Origin: Fistulifera solaris
Lineage: Eukaryota; Bacillariophyta; Bacillariophyceae; Naviculales; Stauroneidaceae
Direction of reading: 5' to 3'
Assembly: GCA_030295235.1 (NCBI GenBank)
Contig: AP026167.1
Span: 248,001 to 312,000, forward strand
DNA length: 64,000 nt
Shown here: positions 41,038-51,079 of the stretch, in pieces
Numbering within the stretch: the stretch's first letter is position 1
Layout of the letters: every line of letters begins with the position of its first letter
Notes under the pieces: generated by a model
Told to the model about the DNA's origin: nothing
Seen by the model: the letters and a program-made list of their open reading frames with translations, nothing else
Databases searched by the model: none
Program-made: the position numbers and the translations under genes

Positions 41038-41570
41038 TCTCCTAGAATATGTGCTTTTTTATTTATTTGCTTCTTAAATGCAACAAGAGGTATTGAGGAG
41101 TGTTTTACTTTCAATAATTTGAAGGCAAAGCAAAGGGTGTTTTTCGTATGCTGTGAATGTGTCGGAAGACAAAAAGACCCTTGCGGGGGGCGGAAATGTC
41201 CGGAAGGATTCATCCGAGTGAGTCCCGTTTGGTGGTTCCCGGCCGGACCCCGTTCGTTTCCGTCCGTCCATAGTCCGTTCTGTTAAAACGGAATCCAGAA
41301 GCTGCGCGAATACAAACAAACTCTCATCAATCAACATTTGCCAGGTGGAGAATTCCCATTCGGAAGAAATAAACACACGACTGAATACCTGTAGTGGACT
41401 TTCGACGCTTCTCGATTCTCGACTCGACAGCAACAACACGCAAAAGCAAAAAAAAGATCGTTTGGTTGTGAGGGAAAGAACCACACATTCTAGAGAAACA
41501 CCAACAAATCTATTTCTACTACTTTCTCGAGTAACAGAACAACTACGAATCATCTACTAACAAAAAATTA
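41038..41570. promoter_or_regulatory. Divergent intergenic region, phosphodiesterase B / vWA protein
   Basis: 533 bp between divergent start codons, expected to hold both promoters. No clear site or RNA gene seen. Confidence 0.4.
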
Positions 41571-42785
41571 ATGGGAGAATCTGCTCTACCCGTCGCTTAT
41601 GGCGTCCCCATTGCTGCGGCAACCGCATTCGACGACAACGTCGTGCCCACAGCGCCGCCGGATTTACGAACGGCCACCACCATCAATGGCGGACGTAGTT
41701 CTCGTGTCTTGTTACCCGCTCGTTCTCAACACATCGAACCTTTACCGGAATCTGTCTTTCAAACACTGGCCGAACAAGGATTCACGAGAGGTCTCGCGGA
41801 AGCTCTTTGCCAAAACAAAATCGCCTTTCCTCTCAAAATTTGGATCGTCGATAATTCGGGTTCTATGAATCATCACGACGGACATCGATTCATTGCCACG
41901 AAACGCCGCGAAGATATTCGTTTAGTCGAATGTTCGCGATGGGCGGAAATGCAACAAACCGTCGATTATCACGCCCAAATGGCGGCACTCCTCCAGAGTC
42001 CGACGGTCTTTCGTCTCTTGAATGATCCGGGTCGACTTTGTGGACCCCAGCAATTCAGTATTGCCGAAACCGAAAATTTGAGTCATGATTTGGCCGTCGC
42101 GCAGTCGACGATTCTCAATACCAGTCCCAGTGGGGTAACGCCCCTCACGGAGCATTTGCAAGAAATTCGTCAGAACATTCAAGACCTGTTGCCGCAATTG
42201 CGTCAAGATGGAAGTAAAGTCGTGGTGGTAATTGCTACCGATGGAACTCCGACGGATACACAAGGCATACAAAGTGCCACGACGGAACGAGAATTTGTGG
42301 CCGCCTTGAAAGGACTCGAAGGACTACCGGTATGGGTGGTGGTACGGCTGTGCACAGACGATGAGACAGTCGTACGATACTGGAACGACCTGGATGGGCA
42401 ACTCGAACTGAGTTTAGAAGTATTGGACGATTTTGTGAGTGAAGCCGAGGAAGTACATGAACACAACAAGTGGTTAAATTATGGTCTCCCGTTACATCGG
42501 ATGAGAGAAATGGGATTTCATCATCGTTTGTTTGATCTACTCGACGAACGTCCTTTATCGAAAGATGAATTGCGAGACTTTTGTCGAATACTGCTGGGGG
42601 AAGGCAAGATGGATGGGGTACCGGATCCACAGGCGCACTGGGATGACTTTGTCTCGGCGATATCCGCTATTGTGCAAAAAGAGAGTAAACAATGGAATCC
42701 CATCTCCAAACGAGTAGAGCCTTGGATCGATATCAAGCGATTGAAACGTGACTATGGTAAAGGTCTATTGCGGTATCTTTGGTAA
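41571..42785 (+). CDS. von Willebrand factor A domain protein, MIDAS intact
   Basis: 404 residues, intact, ATG 41571. A ~50-residue Ala/Pro-rich start precedes a UBA-like helix pair (EQGFTRGLAEALCQN, ~65-80). The vWA domain then begins, with the complete metal site IVDNSGSMN (~93), the loop SPSGVTPLTEHL (~185) and VVVIATDGTPTD (~220). The C-terminal ~160 residues, with HEHNKWLNYGLPLHRMREMG and a final KRVEPWIDIKRLKRDYGKG, are shared with the convergent paralogue at 42951 but not with the vWA gene at 9923. No signal peptide, so likely cytosolic. The function of this family is unknown; vWA domains usually mediate Mg2+-dependent protein contacts. Confidence 0.8.
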   Translation: MGESALPVAYGVPIAAATAFDDNVVPTAPPDLRTATTINGGRSSRVLLPARSQHIEPLPESVFQTLAEQGFTRGLAEALCQNKIAFPLKIWIVDNSGSMNHHDGHRFIATKRREDIRLVECSRWAEMQQTVDYHAQMAALLQSPTVFRLLNDPGRLCGPQQFSIAETENLSHDLAVAQSTILNTSPSGVTPLTEHLQEIRQNIQDLLPQLRQDGSKVVVVIATDGTPTDTQGIQSATTEREFVAALKGLEGLPVWVVVRLCTDDETVVRYWNDLDGQLELSLEVLDDFVSEAEEVHEHNKWLNYGLPLHRMREMGFHHRLFDLLDERPLSKDELRDFCRILLGEGKMDGVPDPQAHWDDFVSAISAIVQKESKQWNPISKRVEPWIDIKRLKRDYGKGLLRYLW

Positions 42786-42950
42786 TTGCGGTCCCGTCCT
42801 GTTGCTTTGCGCCAAATTGTGCTATATATAATTTAAATATTATAAGTTCAATCATCAATTTTAAGCCTTGTCTTTTGCTTCGTAACAATACTTTAGGCGA
42901 AGAAAGTGAGCGCGTATTATTGGTTTATGAATAATAGTACAGAAATAGCA

Positions 42951-44174
42951 TTATTTCGTGTTGGAGTTCTTGCGGAGTAAACCAAAGAATTGTTTGTTGC
43001 TGTAGGATTTTTGCAGCTTCTTGGTATCCACCCAAAACTCCATTTTCCTGGTCATAGGATTCCATGTTTGTCCCTGTTCCTTGTTAAAGCGTGTCACATT
43101 CGAGAGAAACTGCTTCGAATTGACTTCATGATCGCTTTGTTGAATATTCGCCAAGAACTCTTTGCCGAACAACATTCCGACCACTATCGACGCCTCTTCC
43201 TTGTCGAGGCTGCGTTGACCTAACATACTCAATAAATGATGCCCTATCCCCATTTCTCGACAGCGATGTAACGTGAGACCGTAGGTTAACCAAGGATTGT
43301 GTTTGTGTATCTTTTTGGCCTCTGAAAAGTATTCACCGACGATTTCCAGAGGCTCCTTTAATCGTCGACTCAATTCCGTATAGTGATGATACACTTTCGA
43401 GTCATCGACGCATAAACGCACAATGAGCCGAACGGGAAGTGATTGCAATACGCGCAAATCGTCCGCCAGTGTCCTATCTTCGGGCAATCCGGCTACCGCC
43501 AAAACCACAATTGCCTGTTGTTTTTGGGCCCGCAATTCGGATTCGATGGTGCGTATTCGTTCGTAAATTTCTCGCAAGTGCTCCGATAGCTCGTTGGCAC
43601 CCCGGGGTTCACAATCTCGCACAATCGAAAGAGCGGCATCGACTTCGGATTGTTGACGGTACCGTCCGACGCAAAATTCCCGCGCACACGCCTGGGGCGG
43701 AAAATTGATGAACCGAAAGATCGTGGGTGTTTCGTTGAGTCCCGCTAATTGGATGTGAAAGTCCATGGTTTCTTGCAATTCGATCCATCGCGAGCACGCG
43801 ATCACTTGGTGATGCAGTTCACTGCCCAAGATGCGTTTCCCGTCCATGACGCGCATGTGCCCGCCATTGTCAATGAGCCAAAACCGGATGGGATAATACG
43901 GATTGCTGTGTGGTATCACGGAGGCGACACCTTTCGAGAAGCCTTGATTGATTAATGCTGCGATGATGGATTGTTCTTTCCATGGTTCATGAGCGATGGC
44001 TAAACCGGAGGACGCGGAGGAGACCGTTTCGCCCATTGACGCGTCTCGACTCTGTTGATCATTATTGTTTTGTTCCCCAGATGACTGGCGTTGATATTTA
44101 TTCATGTTGGATGTTATTGTTGTTGCATTCATGGTGACATTTGCAGAAAATAAGGGAGACAGCATCATCATCAT
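42951..44174 (-). CDS. von Willebrand factor A paralogue with degenerate MIDAS
   Basis: Convergent paralogue of the gene at 41571; 407 residues from the first ATG (44174). The same architecture is seen: a Ser/Asn-rich start, a UBA-like segment (LINQGFSKGVASVIPH), a vWA domain and the conserved tail (HKHNPWLTYGLTLHRCREMGIGHHL; EFWVDTKKLQKSY). The metal site is altered: WLIDNGGHM replaces VDNSGSM, so both serines of DxSxS are lost, and the strand-4 aspartate region reads LAVAGLPED instead of IATDGTPTD. It should therefore not bind a metal ion in the usual way. The ORF is fully open with clean family conservation, so it looks selected rather than decayed. Upstream in-frame sequence to 44246 lacks an ATG. 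Confidence 0.8.
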   Translation of the reverse strand: MMMMLSPLFSANVTMNATTITSNMNKYQRQSSGEQNNNDQQSRDASMGETVSSASSGLAIAHEPWKEQSIIAALINQGFSKGVASVIPHSNPYYPIRFWLIDNGGHMRVMDGKRILGSELHHQVIACSRWIELQETMDFHIQLAGLNETPTIFRFINFPPQACAREFCVGRYRQQSEVDAALSIVRDCEPRGANELSEHLREIYERIRTIESELRAQKQQAIVVLAVAGLPEDRTLADDLRVLQSLPVRLIVRLCVDDSKVYHHYTELSRRLKEPLEIVGEYFSEAKKIHKHNPWLTYGLTLHRCREMGIGHHLLSMLGQRSLDKEEASIVVGMLFGKEFLANIQQSDHEVNSKQFLSNVTRFNKEQGQTWNPMTRKMEFWVDTKKLQKSYSNKQFFGLLRKNSNTK

Positions 44175-45345
44175 ATCGCAGTCGTGAGGTCTTCCCAACG
44201 ATACCTGGTAGGTTTTCACAACACGCCGCACGCAACTCGCAGCCAATTCCTTGAAATCTATTATATGTACAACAAAAATGATAGTGGCGTAGGACGTCTT
44301 TAGAGTTTATTTTTTATCGATGGTTGGACTTCGCTGTTCGCATTTCGCATGCCTGAGGCCTGAGCGTCGAGCTCGAAACTGCACGAAGCACGAACATCAT
44401 CATCATCTACCTACTACCACCACTCTTTGTCATAAAGAACTAGTGATTAAGAGTGCCCAGCCACACTAGAAAACAGAAAGTGTGAATGAAATAAGGCATA
44501 AGACGCGCATTCGTCGCTTCTTCTCTTCGCATTCGTCATTCCGCCTACAATATACTGCAGACTGCAGACGGTCCTGGGTCCTGGGTACTCATTTGCCCTC
44601 ATGAACAATCCAGAATACAGACTTCAGCAATAAAACAATCTGTGGCTTCATCCGGGCGCGCATGAGTCTTTCCCTGGTCAGGTCAGTTAGTATGCTTCTG
44701 CGAAATCCAAGAGAAGGAATGCCAAAACGGAATCCCCCTCATTGGGAAACGGGCTCGGGACTGGCCCTCTACTAGCGCACTAAGGCTAGGGAGTTAGAAC
44801 CAAAGCTTACTCATTGAAGTGTCAGACTGAAATATATGTGAATGAAAAGTGGAAAATTCAGTCGAATGTCAAGATTAGATTCTGACGATTAAAAATTAGG
44901 AATAAAATATATATGTGGAAAAAAAAAATTAATAAAAAAGAAATACGTACAAACGAGGCAAAGTTGGTAAGCCAAATTTTGTATCGAGAGGAAAACTTCA
45001 ATATTGCCGTCTGCCGTCTGTCAGAAAGAGAAGAACTGGGGTACCGGATTCTCTTGGAAACTGTATTTTTAATTCGGACTCATAGGAACAGGGCTAATAC
45101 GTAGTACGGAGTACACTCGAATATGACTGGCTTTTTGCAATCGTTATCCTTAATCCAACTTCCAAACAACCTTGAACCTTCCTGTACAACCCTTGGTACC
45201 AGTAATAAACCGTTAACTGTTGCCATTCATTTCTCAGCATCATTCATCACGGTAATGAACAAAGAAGGGCTAAACGAACATTCTTACAACAACAGAGCCA
45301 ACTGAAAGGGAGTAGTAGTTCAGTTACCCACAAAAATACAGCGCC
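44175..45345. promoter_or_regulatory. 1.2-kb divergent intergenic region, vWA paralogue / LarC
   Basis: The longest gene-free part of this half. It includes TACGGAGTA (45105-45113) and a tandem CCTGGGT pair near 44573-44586. TACCTGGTA at 44202-44210 lies just upstream of the first ATG of the vWA paralogue. Small frames at 44913 and 45123 show no domains. No tRNA or snRNA was recognised. Confidence 0.45.
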
Positions 45346-46509
45346 ATGTCGGATGAAGCGGAAAAGCGATCCCTGGAGAGTGAAGCCAGCATTCCCATTA
45401 AGAAACGAGCGCGACTGACTCATTCCACATCATCCCAAAGGCACGCTCATTTTGATTGCTTCAGTGGAGCCGCTGGTGATATGCTGCTAGCATCATGTCT
45501 CGATGCATCTGAAGATCCTGGGCATTTAGCGGAACGAGTCGTCCATGCGATCAAGTTAGGCCTGCCCGAGCTGGCGGAGGAATTTCACCTTTCTTACGAG
45601 AAAGCATGGAGGGGAGCCGGGAGTATCTATGCCATGACAGTGAAAATCGAGAGTGTTTATAAGCATCAAGCTGTCCCGGTTCCTTCTAAAAATTTTGCGA
45701 ATGATCGAGAAGCATGCATATCCGATGCAGTAGTTGGAATTGATGACGAGATAACACACAATCATTCGCATTCTCCTGGTCACTCGCACAGACATAGTCA
45801 GGATCATCCTCATGATCATTCACTCGAACATAACCATGGGCACTCTCATGGTCATTCTCATGTGAATGATACATCACTGATCCAGTCGGAGGCGCTCGAT
45901 AAAGGCGTTTCTCGTTCAGAACACGACCATCATCAATCATTACAAACGACTGGACCCCTGCGAAACCTACCGGAGATCAGGAGAATGCTAGAAAATGCTC
46001 CAGAAGAGCATATTCCTTTGTGGGTCAAAAATACTGCCATCGAGGCCTTCGTGGAATTAGCAAAAGCCGAAGCCTCCGTGCATGGGGCCAGTGGCATTGA
46101 TACTGTACACTTTCATGAAGTCGGTGCCGTTGATTCCATTGTCGATACTGTGGGTACACTTCTTGCTTTGCATTTTCTCGGCGCCAAAACATTTTCGATG
46201 AGTCCTTTGCCTATGGGAGAAGGTGCCGTGCGGACCGCCCATGGCATCCTCCCCGTACCAGCTCCCGCGACATTGCATCTGATGGTAGGCATGCGCACGG
46301 CACCAGGGCCGCCGGGAGTCACAGGAGAACTAGTTACACCCACCGCAGCGGCAATTTTGCGAGTATTGACCAACAACACGACGGGTGTTGCCACAGACCG
46401 GCCGCCACGATTTACGTTACGGCGAATTGGACTTGGTGCTGGAACGAAAGACTTTCGGGGACATCCCAACATAATGCGTTTATTTCTTGGTGATGACGTT
46501 CTTTCCTAA
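45346..46509 (+). CDS. larC: LarC-like nickel-pincer cofactor protein, N-terminal (LarC1) part only
   Basis: Belongs to the LarC (DUF111) family; bacterial LarC is a CTP-dependent nickel insertase that completes the nickel-pincer nucleotide cofactor of lactate racemase. 387 residues, intact, ATG 45346. Family motifs: HFDCFSGAAGDMLLASCLDA (~34-53), FHEVGAVDSIVDTVG (~252), SPLPMGEGAVRTAHGILPVP (~286), GELVTPTAAAILR (~325) and LGAGTKDFRGHPNIMRLFLG (~365-384). A His-rich loop (~137-172, HNHGHSHGHSH) matches the metal-holding loop of the family. The C-terminal half of full-length LarC, carrying the CTP-dependent domain, is absent, and the next gene starts within 250 bp. A basic KKRAR stretch near the N-terminus could be a nuclear signal. 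Function in this host is inferred only. Confidence 0.88.
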   Translation: MSDEAEKRSLESEASIPIKKRARLTHSTSSQRHAHFDCFSGAAGDMLLASCLDASEDPGHLAERVVHAIKLGLPELAEEFHLSYEKAWRGAGSIYAMTVKIESVYKHQAVPVPSKNFANDREACISDAVVGIDDEITHNHSHSPGHSHRHSQDHPHDHSLEHNHGHSHGHSHVNDTSLIQSEALDKGVSRSEHDHHQSLQTTGPLRNLPEIRRMLENAPEEHIPLWVKNTAIEAFVELAKAEASVHGASGIDTVHFHEVGAVDSIVDTVGTLLALHFLGAKTFSMSPLPMGEGAVRTAHGILPVPAPATLHLMVGMRTAPGPPGVTGELVTPTAAAILRVLTNNTTGVATDRPPRFTLRRIGLGAGTKDFRGHPNIMRLFLGDDVLS

Positions 46510-46756
46510 AACCTCTGGGCAGGGATTGGCTATCTAAGATCTGAGTCGATGATGTGATAATGCTAAAATATCGCCACGTGTTTTCATTCACGGGTCTCAA
46601 ATGGTACGTAGAAATCTCACCACACAAATTGCCACGTGGCAATTGAGTCGTGAACTCACTTTCGCATCCACGTTTCGATTGTTTAGCCGCTTTATCCGTT
46701 CCATTTTCCTCTCACAAAATCGATCTCGCCCCCGATTTCAAATTTTTCAAACAAAG

Positions 46757-47395
46757 ATGCTGTTCAACAAAACCAAAACTTCAGCTTTCATCATACTCCT
46801 CGCCATGCTAGGCACAGCCGAGGGCCGCGGCCACGGTCGCCACAGTGCGTTGCTGGCTCCCCGTCGTTACCAGTACAATCGTTCACTGGATCCGATTGAT
46901 ATGATTGGCGAGATCTTTACTGCGCCTATTTACATGAACAGTTTGCTGGGTCGTAGTGAACCGAATCTGTTGAAAGTGTCTACTCCGAACAGTCCTTCCT
47001 ATGATGTCTCGGTAGACACCGAAAACGGACTCGTGGAGTTGACGGTGGAGTTACCGGGTGTGCGATCGGAGGATCTAGACATAGAACTGGTGGATACAAG
47101 CTTGCTTCGCATCAGAGCTTCTCGAAAAGTGAAACACAACGGTTCTTTTGTCCAACAAGAGTTTGATCAGAGCTTCCAGCTCGACAGAGATGTTGATCCG
47201 GACCACATCAATGCGTCCCTTACCAATGGTGTCTTGACAGTTCAAGCCAAACGAAAAGAGAAATCGGTCAAGAAAATCTCCGTTCTTTTAGACGAAGCCC
47301 CAATAAAAAACGCAGTGGCGAAGTCGAACGAAATTGCGGAGGAGACGTTGAATGAGCAAGACCCCGACGATATTACCGTTGTTGATAGCGACTAG
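46757..47395 (+). CDS. Small heat-shock protein (alpha-crystallin/Hsp20) with signal peptide
   Basis: ATP-independent chaperone of the sHSP family. ATG 46757 is chosen because it opens a clear signal peptide (SAFIILLAMLGTAEGRGHG); the open frame upstream is leader. 212 residues. The alpha-crystallin domain spans ~75-175: SYDVSVDTENGLVELTVELP then GVRSEDLDIELVDTSLLRIR, FDQSFQLDRDVDPDHINASL, and the near-terminal GVLTVQAKRKE (GVL motif). An acidic tail follows (NEQDPDDITVVDSD). The leader implies the ER lumen, secretion or a plastid compartment. No heat-shock element was located with certainty. Intact, one exon. Confidence 0.88.
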   Translation: MLFNKTKTSAFIILLAMLGTAEGRGHGRHSALLAPRRYQYNRSLDPIDMIGEIFTAPIYMNSLLGRSEPNLLKVSTPNSPSYDVSVDTENGLVELTVELPGVRSEDLDIELVDTSLLRIRASRKVKHNGSFVQQEFDQSFQLDRDVDPDHINASLTNGVLTVQAKRKEKSVKKISVLLDEAPIKNAVAKSNEIAEETLNEQDPDDITVVDSD

Positions 47396-47482
47396 ATCTC
47401 CAATAGAGTAATTAATCATTAGCAACATTAGCAACTCTAAAATAAACGACAAACATGAAAATGATGAGTGATTTTAGTGGTT

Positions 47483-50035
47483 CTAATTTTCTTCATCTCC
47501 AGTGTACAGAGGAGCTTGCTCTTCCCAATCACTATCGTCGTCAACCCGGCCAACGCTCTGCTCGTCGTCACTGGCAAACGCTGCTTCAAGCAAGCGTTGT
47601 TTGCGTTGTGCTTGTTCAAGTTCCCTCTGACGTTTTTCTTCCGCGCGTCGTCTTTGATTAGCAAGGTCCTTCTTTATATCGTATTCCTCAATCTGTAAGG
47701 GTCTATCCAACGGGAGAGTGCGCTCTTGCAATTCGAGCTTTGGTCGCTCACGCCCCGATGCCAAAAAGCGAGAGCCTTCTTTCCCATCTTCCTGTGTACT
47801 CAAACTATCAATATTCTCGCTATGCACGGTTTCTGAACGAGGCTTGAGAGGTATTGGCATTCGCTCAGAAACGACGGGAATGAACTGACTGCCCGTATTC
47901 TGTTCTGCTGTTTGCTGCAATGGATGGTCGGCCCTAGTAGCATTGAAAGTAGGTCCTCTCCATGCTCTTGCAGCAGCGGAAAGTAGCGGAAACGGAGCTC
48001 TAGTCTCTTGAAGCTTTGAGCAATGTATGTACCTACGAGGCTCTGGATCAAATGATTCAGTTCGTAGATTCCAAAATGCCGCATATTCATGAACCATTGC
48101 CCGTGTTGGGCGATCCATTTTGTTCAAGGGTAAGGAAGCCGAAGTGTCATCCGCCAGAAACGTCTTCCATCTTTTCTCAAGCTTGACTAACACAGTCATC
48201 TTGTCGCGGGCTTGTAGAATCAAAGAATCAGGATAGACCGTTGTATTCAATTCATTACCATATTCGTCCAATTGCAAACCCTCCGAAGGGCGAGCCCAAC
48301 CGGAATTCAAGCTGCCGGAAAAGCCACGGACCGTGCTTGGAACCACCCCCAATGCCTCGGCAAACGCTCGATTGCGATTCAGCTGTTCGATACTAGGGCC
48401 TTCACTGGTGGCCGATATCTCTTTGGGAATTTCTTTCGCGATTCCTACGCCTATTGCCGAAGGGTTGGACCCGAACGTTAGATTCGACATCATCGCACGA
48501 CGGATGGCTTCCTCGCGGGCCTCAAATTGACGTTGCAGTTCCTCAGGATCTGTTTTCCTCACAGCGCTGCCAATGTTGGCAAGCGTTTTAGAGGGTGGCT
48601 TTTTCTCTGCCGGTCGCTGTGTACTGCGGGAAGCTGGTTCTGCAGGTTTTGGTAGCTGCTGGACAACTGTGGAAAGTGAGGGGAACTCCCAAGCGCGCGG
48701 CACAGCACCGGATCCATGCTGTTGGGTGATATGAGACGAGGACCAGAGGGTATTACTTGACCCCACTTGTTGGCTTGCAGCGATGTCCGGGTGTGCTTCC
48801 GTTCGTAGCCCCGGATTCAACTCATCATCAATCACCATGAATCCCGTTCCGCCGTAGATGCCGTTTTCGTGATCATCCGTGGGAGATTGTCGTGACCCTG
48901 TTGTATTGTTTCGCTGTCGGCGGCGATTGTATTGTTCCGTAGATGCTGCTTCGTGTGCTAAATATTGCTGCATCAAAGTGTTGCTGTTGTTAGCAGCGCG
49001 GTTGCTTTGGTTCACAGTCGAATTTCCAAACATGGCATTCAAGAGATTCCGCGCTTCTTGTTGCAAAATAGCTGCCCTACCAGTCGCTGTGTTCGCTGCA
49101 GCACCGGCTGTGGACAAAGTAATTCCTTTGGCATCGTACGCCTCCGTCACGTTCATATTATAAAACCCATGTCGTCGCAAGTATCGATCGAGATTATTGA
49201 TCTCGTCTCTAGTCAAGTCTCGTCGATTGAGTGGATCGATAAATTGCAACTGCGATACCATATAATAAGCGAGTGCTCGTCCATCGTAAAGGTTCACATG
49301 TCTACCTCTTAGATCGAGAATCTCGGCAGTGTCGTCATTCTTAAGATCCGCATCCACTATCCCATGCTGTTCTCCCCACTGTTCCGCCAAAATACGTCGC
49401 TGGCGTTCTTCTTCTGTTTCGTGGGGTGTATCGGGAACGGGAGAGACGTCCGGAACGGGCCATTCTTCAACCGGGAGATATGGTTCATTGGCAACCAAAG
49501 CAAACGGAGGGTATTTCAAATCTCGAATATGATCCAGCGTAATGGGATCGACGGCATCTTCAGGAACTTTGCTTTTCCAGGGATATTGCTTATCCGCTGC
49601 ATTTCGTTTCCTGTTCCTCTTTTTCTTGTTCGAGTCCCCGTTCTTTTGAATCGGATTTCTGGGCTCCGTTTCTTTCGGTTGTGATACACCTTCCTCCGTC
49701 ACGATATTGCCCTCCGAAGAGCTCTCTATTTTTTGGTCCGTTTTCTTACTCGTATTCCGTTTCGATCGATTCCTACTTTGTGTCTTGGATGGCTGATTGG
49801 CGTTCACTTTCGGCGGACTCGAGGCGTCGTTCGTGTTCACAGGCGTTTCATTGCATGCTCCGGCTTGTTGTTGCTGTTTGTGTTTGCCCCTTCGTCTCTT
49901 TTTCGGTGCACCCGATGAATGCGGATTGTTTCCAGCGTCACGATTGTTGGTTGTCGTGGCAAGAGATTCCTGTGCACGATCGCCTCCTTGTTTCTTGGGA
50001 TTCGTCCGTATGACTTGACTCGGAGTGAGATCCAT
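47483..50035 (-). CDS. R3H-domain protein, large hydrophilic nucleic-acid-binding candidate
   Basis: 850 residues from ATG 50035. The first ~140 residues are basic and low-complexity (KKRRRGKHKQQQQ, NKKKRNRKRN). Next comes a conserved-looking block: VDPITLDHIRDLKYPPFAL (~147), LYDGRALAYYMVSQLQFIDP (~250) and NRRDLTRDEINNLDRYLRRH. A likely R3H domain is at ~610-675 (VLVKLEKRWKTFLAD, DRPTRAMVHEYAAFWNL). The C-terminus is a charged coiled coil (RRRAEEKRQRELEQAQRKQR) with an acidic end. R3H domains bind single-stranded nucleic acid. The minus-strand frame 50216-50335 (40 codons from ATG 50335) could be an upstream exon joined by a 174-nt GT-AG intron, but its acceptor lacks a pyrimidine tract. 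Precise role unknown. Confidence 0.65.
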   Translation of the reverse strand: MDLTPSQVIRTNPKKQGGDRAQESLATTTNNRDAGNNPHSSGAPKKRRRGKHKQQQQAGACNETPVNTNDASSPPKVNANQPSKTQSRNRSKRNTSKKTDQKIESSSEGNIVTEEGVSQPKETEPRNPIQKNGDSNKKKRNRKRNAADKQYPWKSKVPEDAVDPITLDHIRDLKYPPFALVANEPYLPVEEWPVPDVSPVPDTPHETEEERQRRILAEQWGEQHGIVDADLKNDDTAEILDLRGRHVNLYDGRALAYYMVSQLQFIDPLNRRDLTRDEINNLDRYLRRHGFYNMNVTEAYDAKGITLSTAGAAANTATGRAAILQQEARNLLNAMFGNSTVNQSNRAANNSNTLMQQYLAHEAASTEQYNRRRQRNNTTGSRQSPTDDHENGIYGGTGFMVIDDELNPGLRTEAHPDIAASQQVGSSNTLWSSSHITQQHGSGAVPRAWEFPSLSTVVQQLPKPAEPASRSTQRPAEKKPPSKTLANIGSAVRKTDPEELQRQFEAREEAIRRAMMSNLTFGSNPSAIGVGIAKEIPKEISATSEGPSIEQLNRNRAFAEALGVVPSTVRGFSGSLNSGWARPSEGLQLDEYGNELNTTVYPDSLILQARDKMTVLVKLEKRWKTFLADDTSASLPLNKMDRPTRAMVHEYAAFWNLRTESFDPEPRRYIHCSKLQETRAPFPLLSAAARAWRGPTFNATRADHPLQQTAEQNTGSQFIPVVSERMPIPLKPRSETVHSENIDSLSTQEDGKEGSRFLASGRERPKLELQERTLPLDRPLQIEEYDIKKDLANQRRRAEEKRQRELEQAQRKQRLLEAAFASDDEQSVGRVDDDSDWEEQAPLYTGDEEN

Positions 50036-50335
50036 TTCTTTCTTGTCTTCACCCACACTTTCCCTATTTCGTCCTCCTTGTCGTGTTCGTGTACCGTTAA
50101 TGTTTTCAGATTAATCAATGAAACGAAGTGGTTGCAATGATTTACAAGTAAGTTAGAGGCAGAAACCCAGACGTGAGGTGCAATAATCAGAGTAACCGCA
50201 AAACAAAAAACCCACCATGGTCGTGATCGTTTGAGTGTTGTTACGGGACTGGGTGATATGATTCCCGGGTTCCGAACAACGGATGGTTTCAAGATGGTCG
50301 ACTTCCGCAGCTAAAACGTAATGATGGCGATTCAT

Positions 50336-51079
50336 GGTTATGGAATATTTCGGTGAAAGAGTGTGATATCAAAGCATTGGCTCCCCCCATGGACCATTCT
50401 ACATCATTAGTACTACTTCCTTGTCGAAAACGTGAGTTAACGCACAGGCCTAGCGCGGTCTACTATATCTACTAGGAAGTACCCCTGGAACCTTTGAACG
50501 AACTTTTTTTATCGTTTTTCTGAAGAAAAGGTAAGATTTGAGCTAGGAGTAATGAGATGACGGGAAAGGTTTGTTTGGGAAAAAGCATCATGGGAATATA
50601 TACTGCGGTGTGCGAAAGGCTTGATACTGAGAAAATGGGACTTAAACTTCAAGAGGTTTCCTTGACTATGGATTTTGCACGGAGAGAAAGAATGGCTGAG
50701 GAAGGTTGCTTGAAATCAAGCGAAGAAAGATACTGGGATTGTCGTAAAGGAAAATTTGGAAGTCGGCAACAGAGAAAAACAAATCAATGATTGTAACAGG
50801 TTACTCTCCCGAGGAAAGTGACGAGCGCTTCATCGTCGGCATCGCAGCCTCCCAATTTTGCTCCCTCCCTTCCGCCAATGATCCAAAATCCCGCAACTAG
50901 AATAAGACAATGATGTGTCTAGTAGGAGCTCGTACTCTTTCAACTAACTGTGACTTCATAATCCGTCTGTCCTCCGTAAGCACGGCCCCCGAATGATTAA
51001 TAATAAACCGACACGAAGTTTTCTTCGAACAACACGGCAAAAGAAAAAAACAATCACTTCCGAGACTTCCAATATCATC
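50336..51079. promoter_or_regulatory. Divergent intergenic region, R3H protein / RlmN copy 2
   Basis: About 740 bp. It contains an isolated 77-codon frame (50557-50790, plus strand) with no recognisable domain, which I do not call. The promoters of both neighbours should lie here. Confidence 0.4.

Noticed and set aside
46510-46756. Hidden LarC2 half after the LarC gene
   Set aside because: All three plus-strand frames hit stops quickly and none resembles the LarC2 start; the sHSP leader begins at once.
50557-50790. 77-codon frame upstream of RlmN copy 2
   Set aside because: Isolated and without domain, in a promoter-like region.
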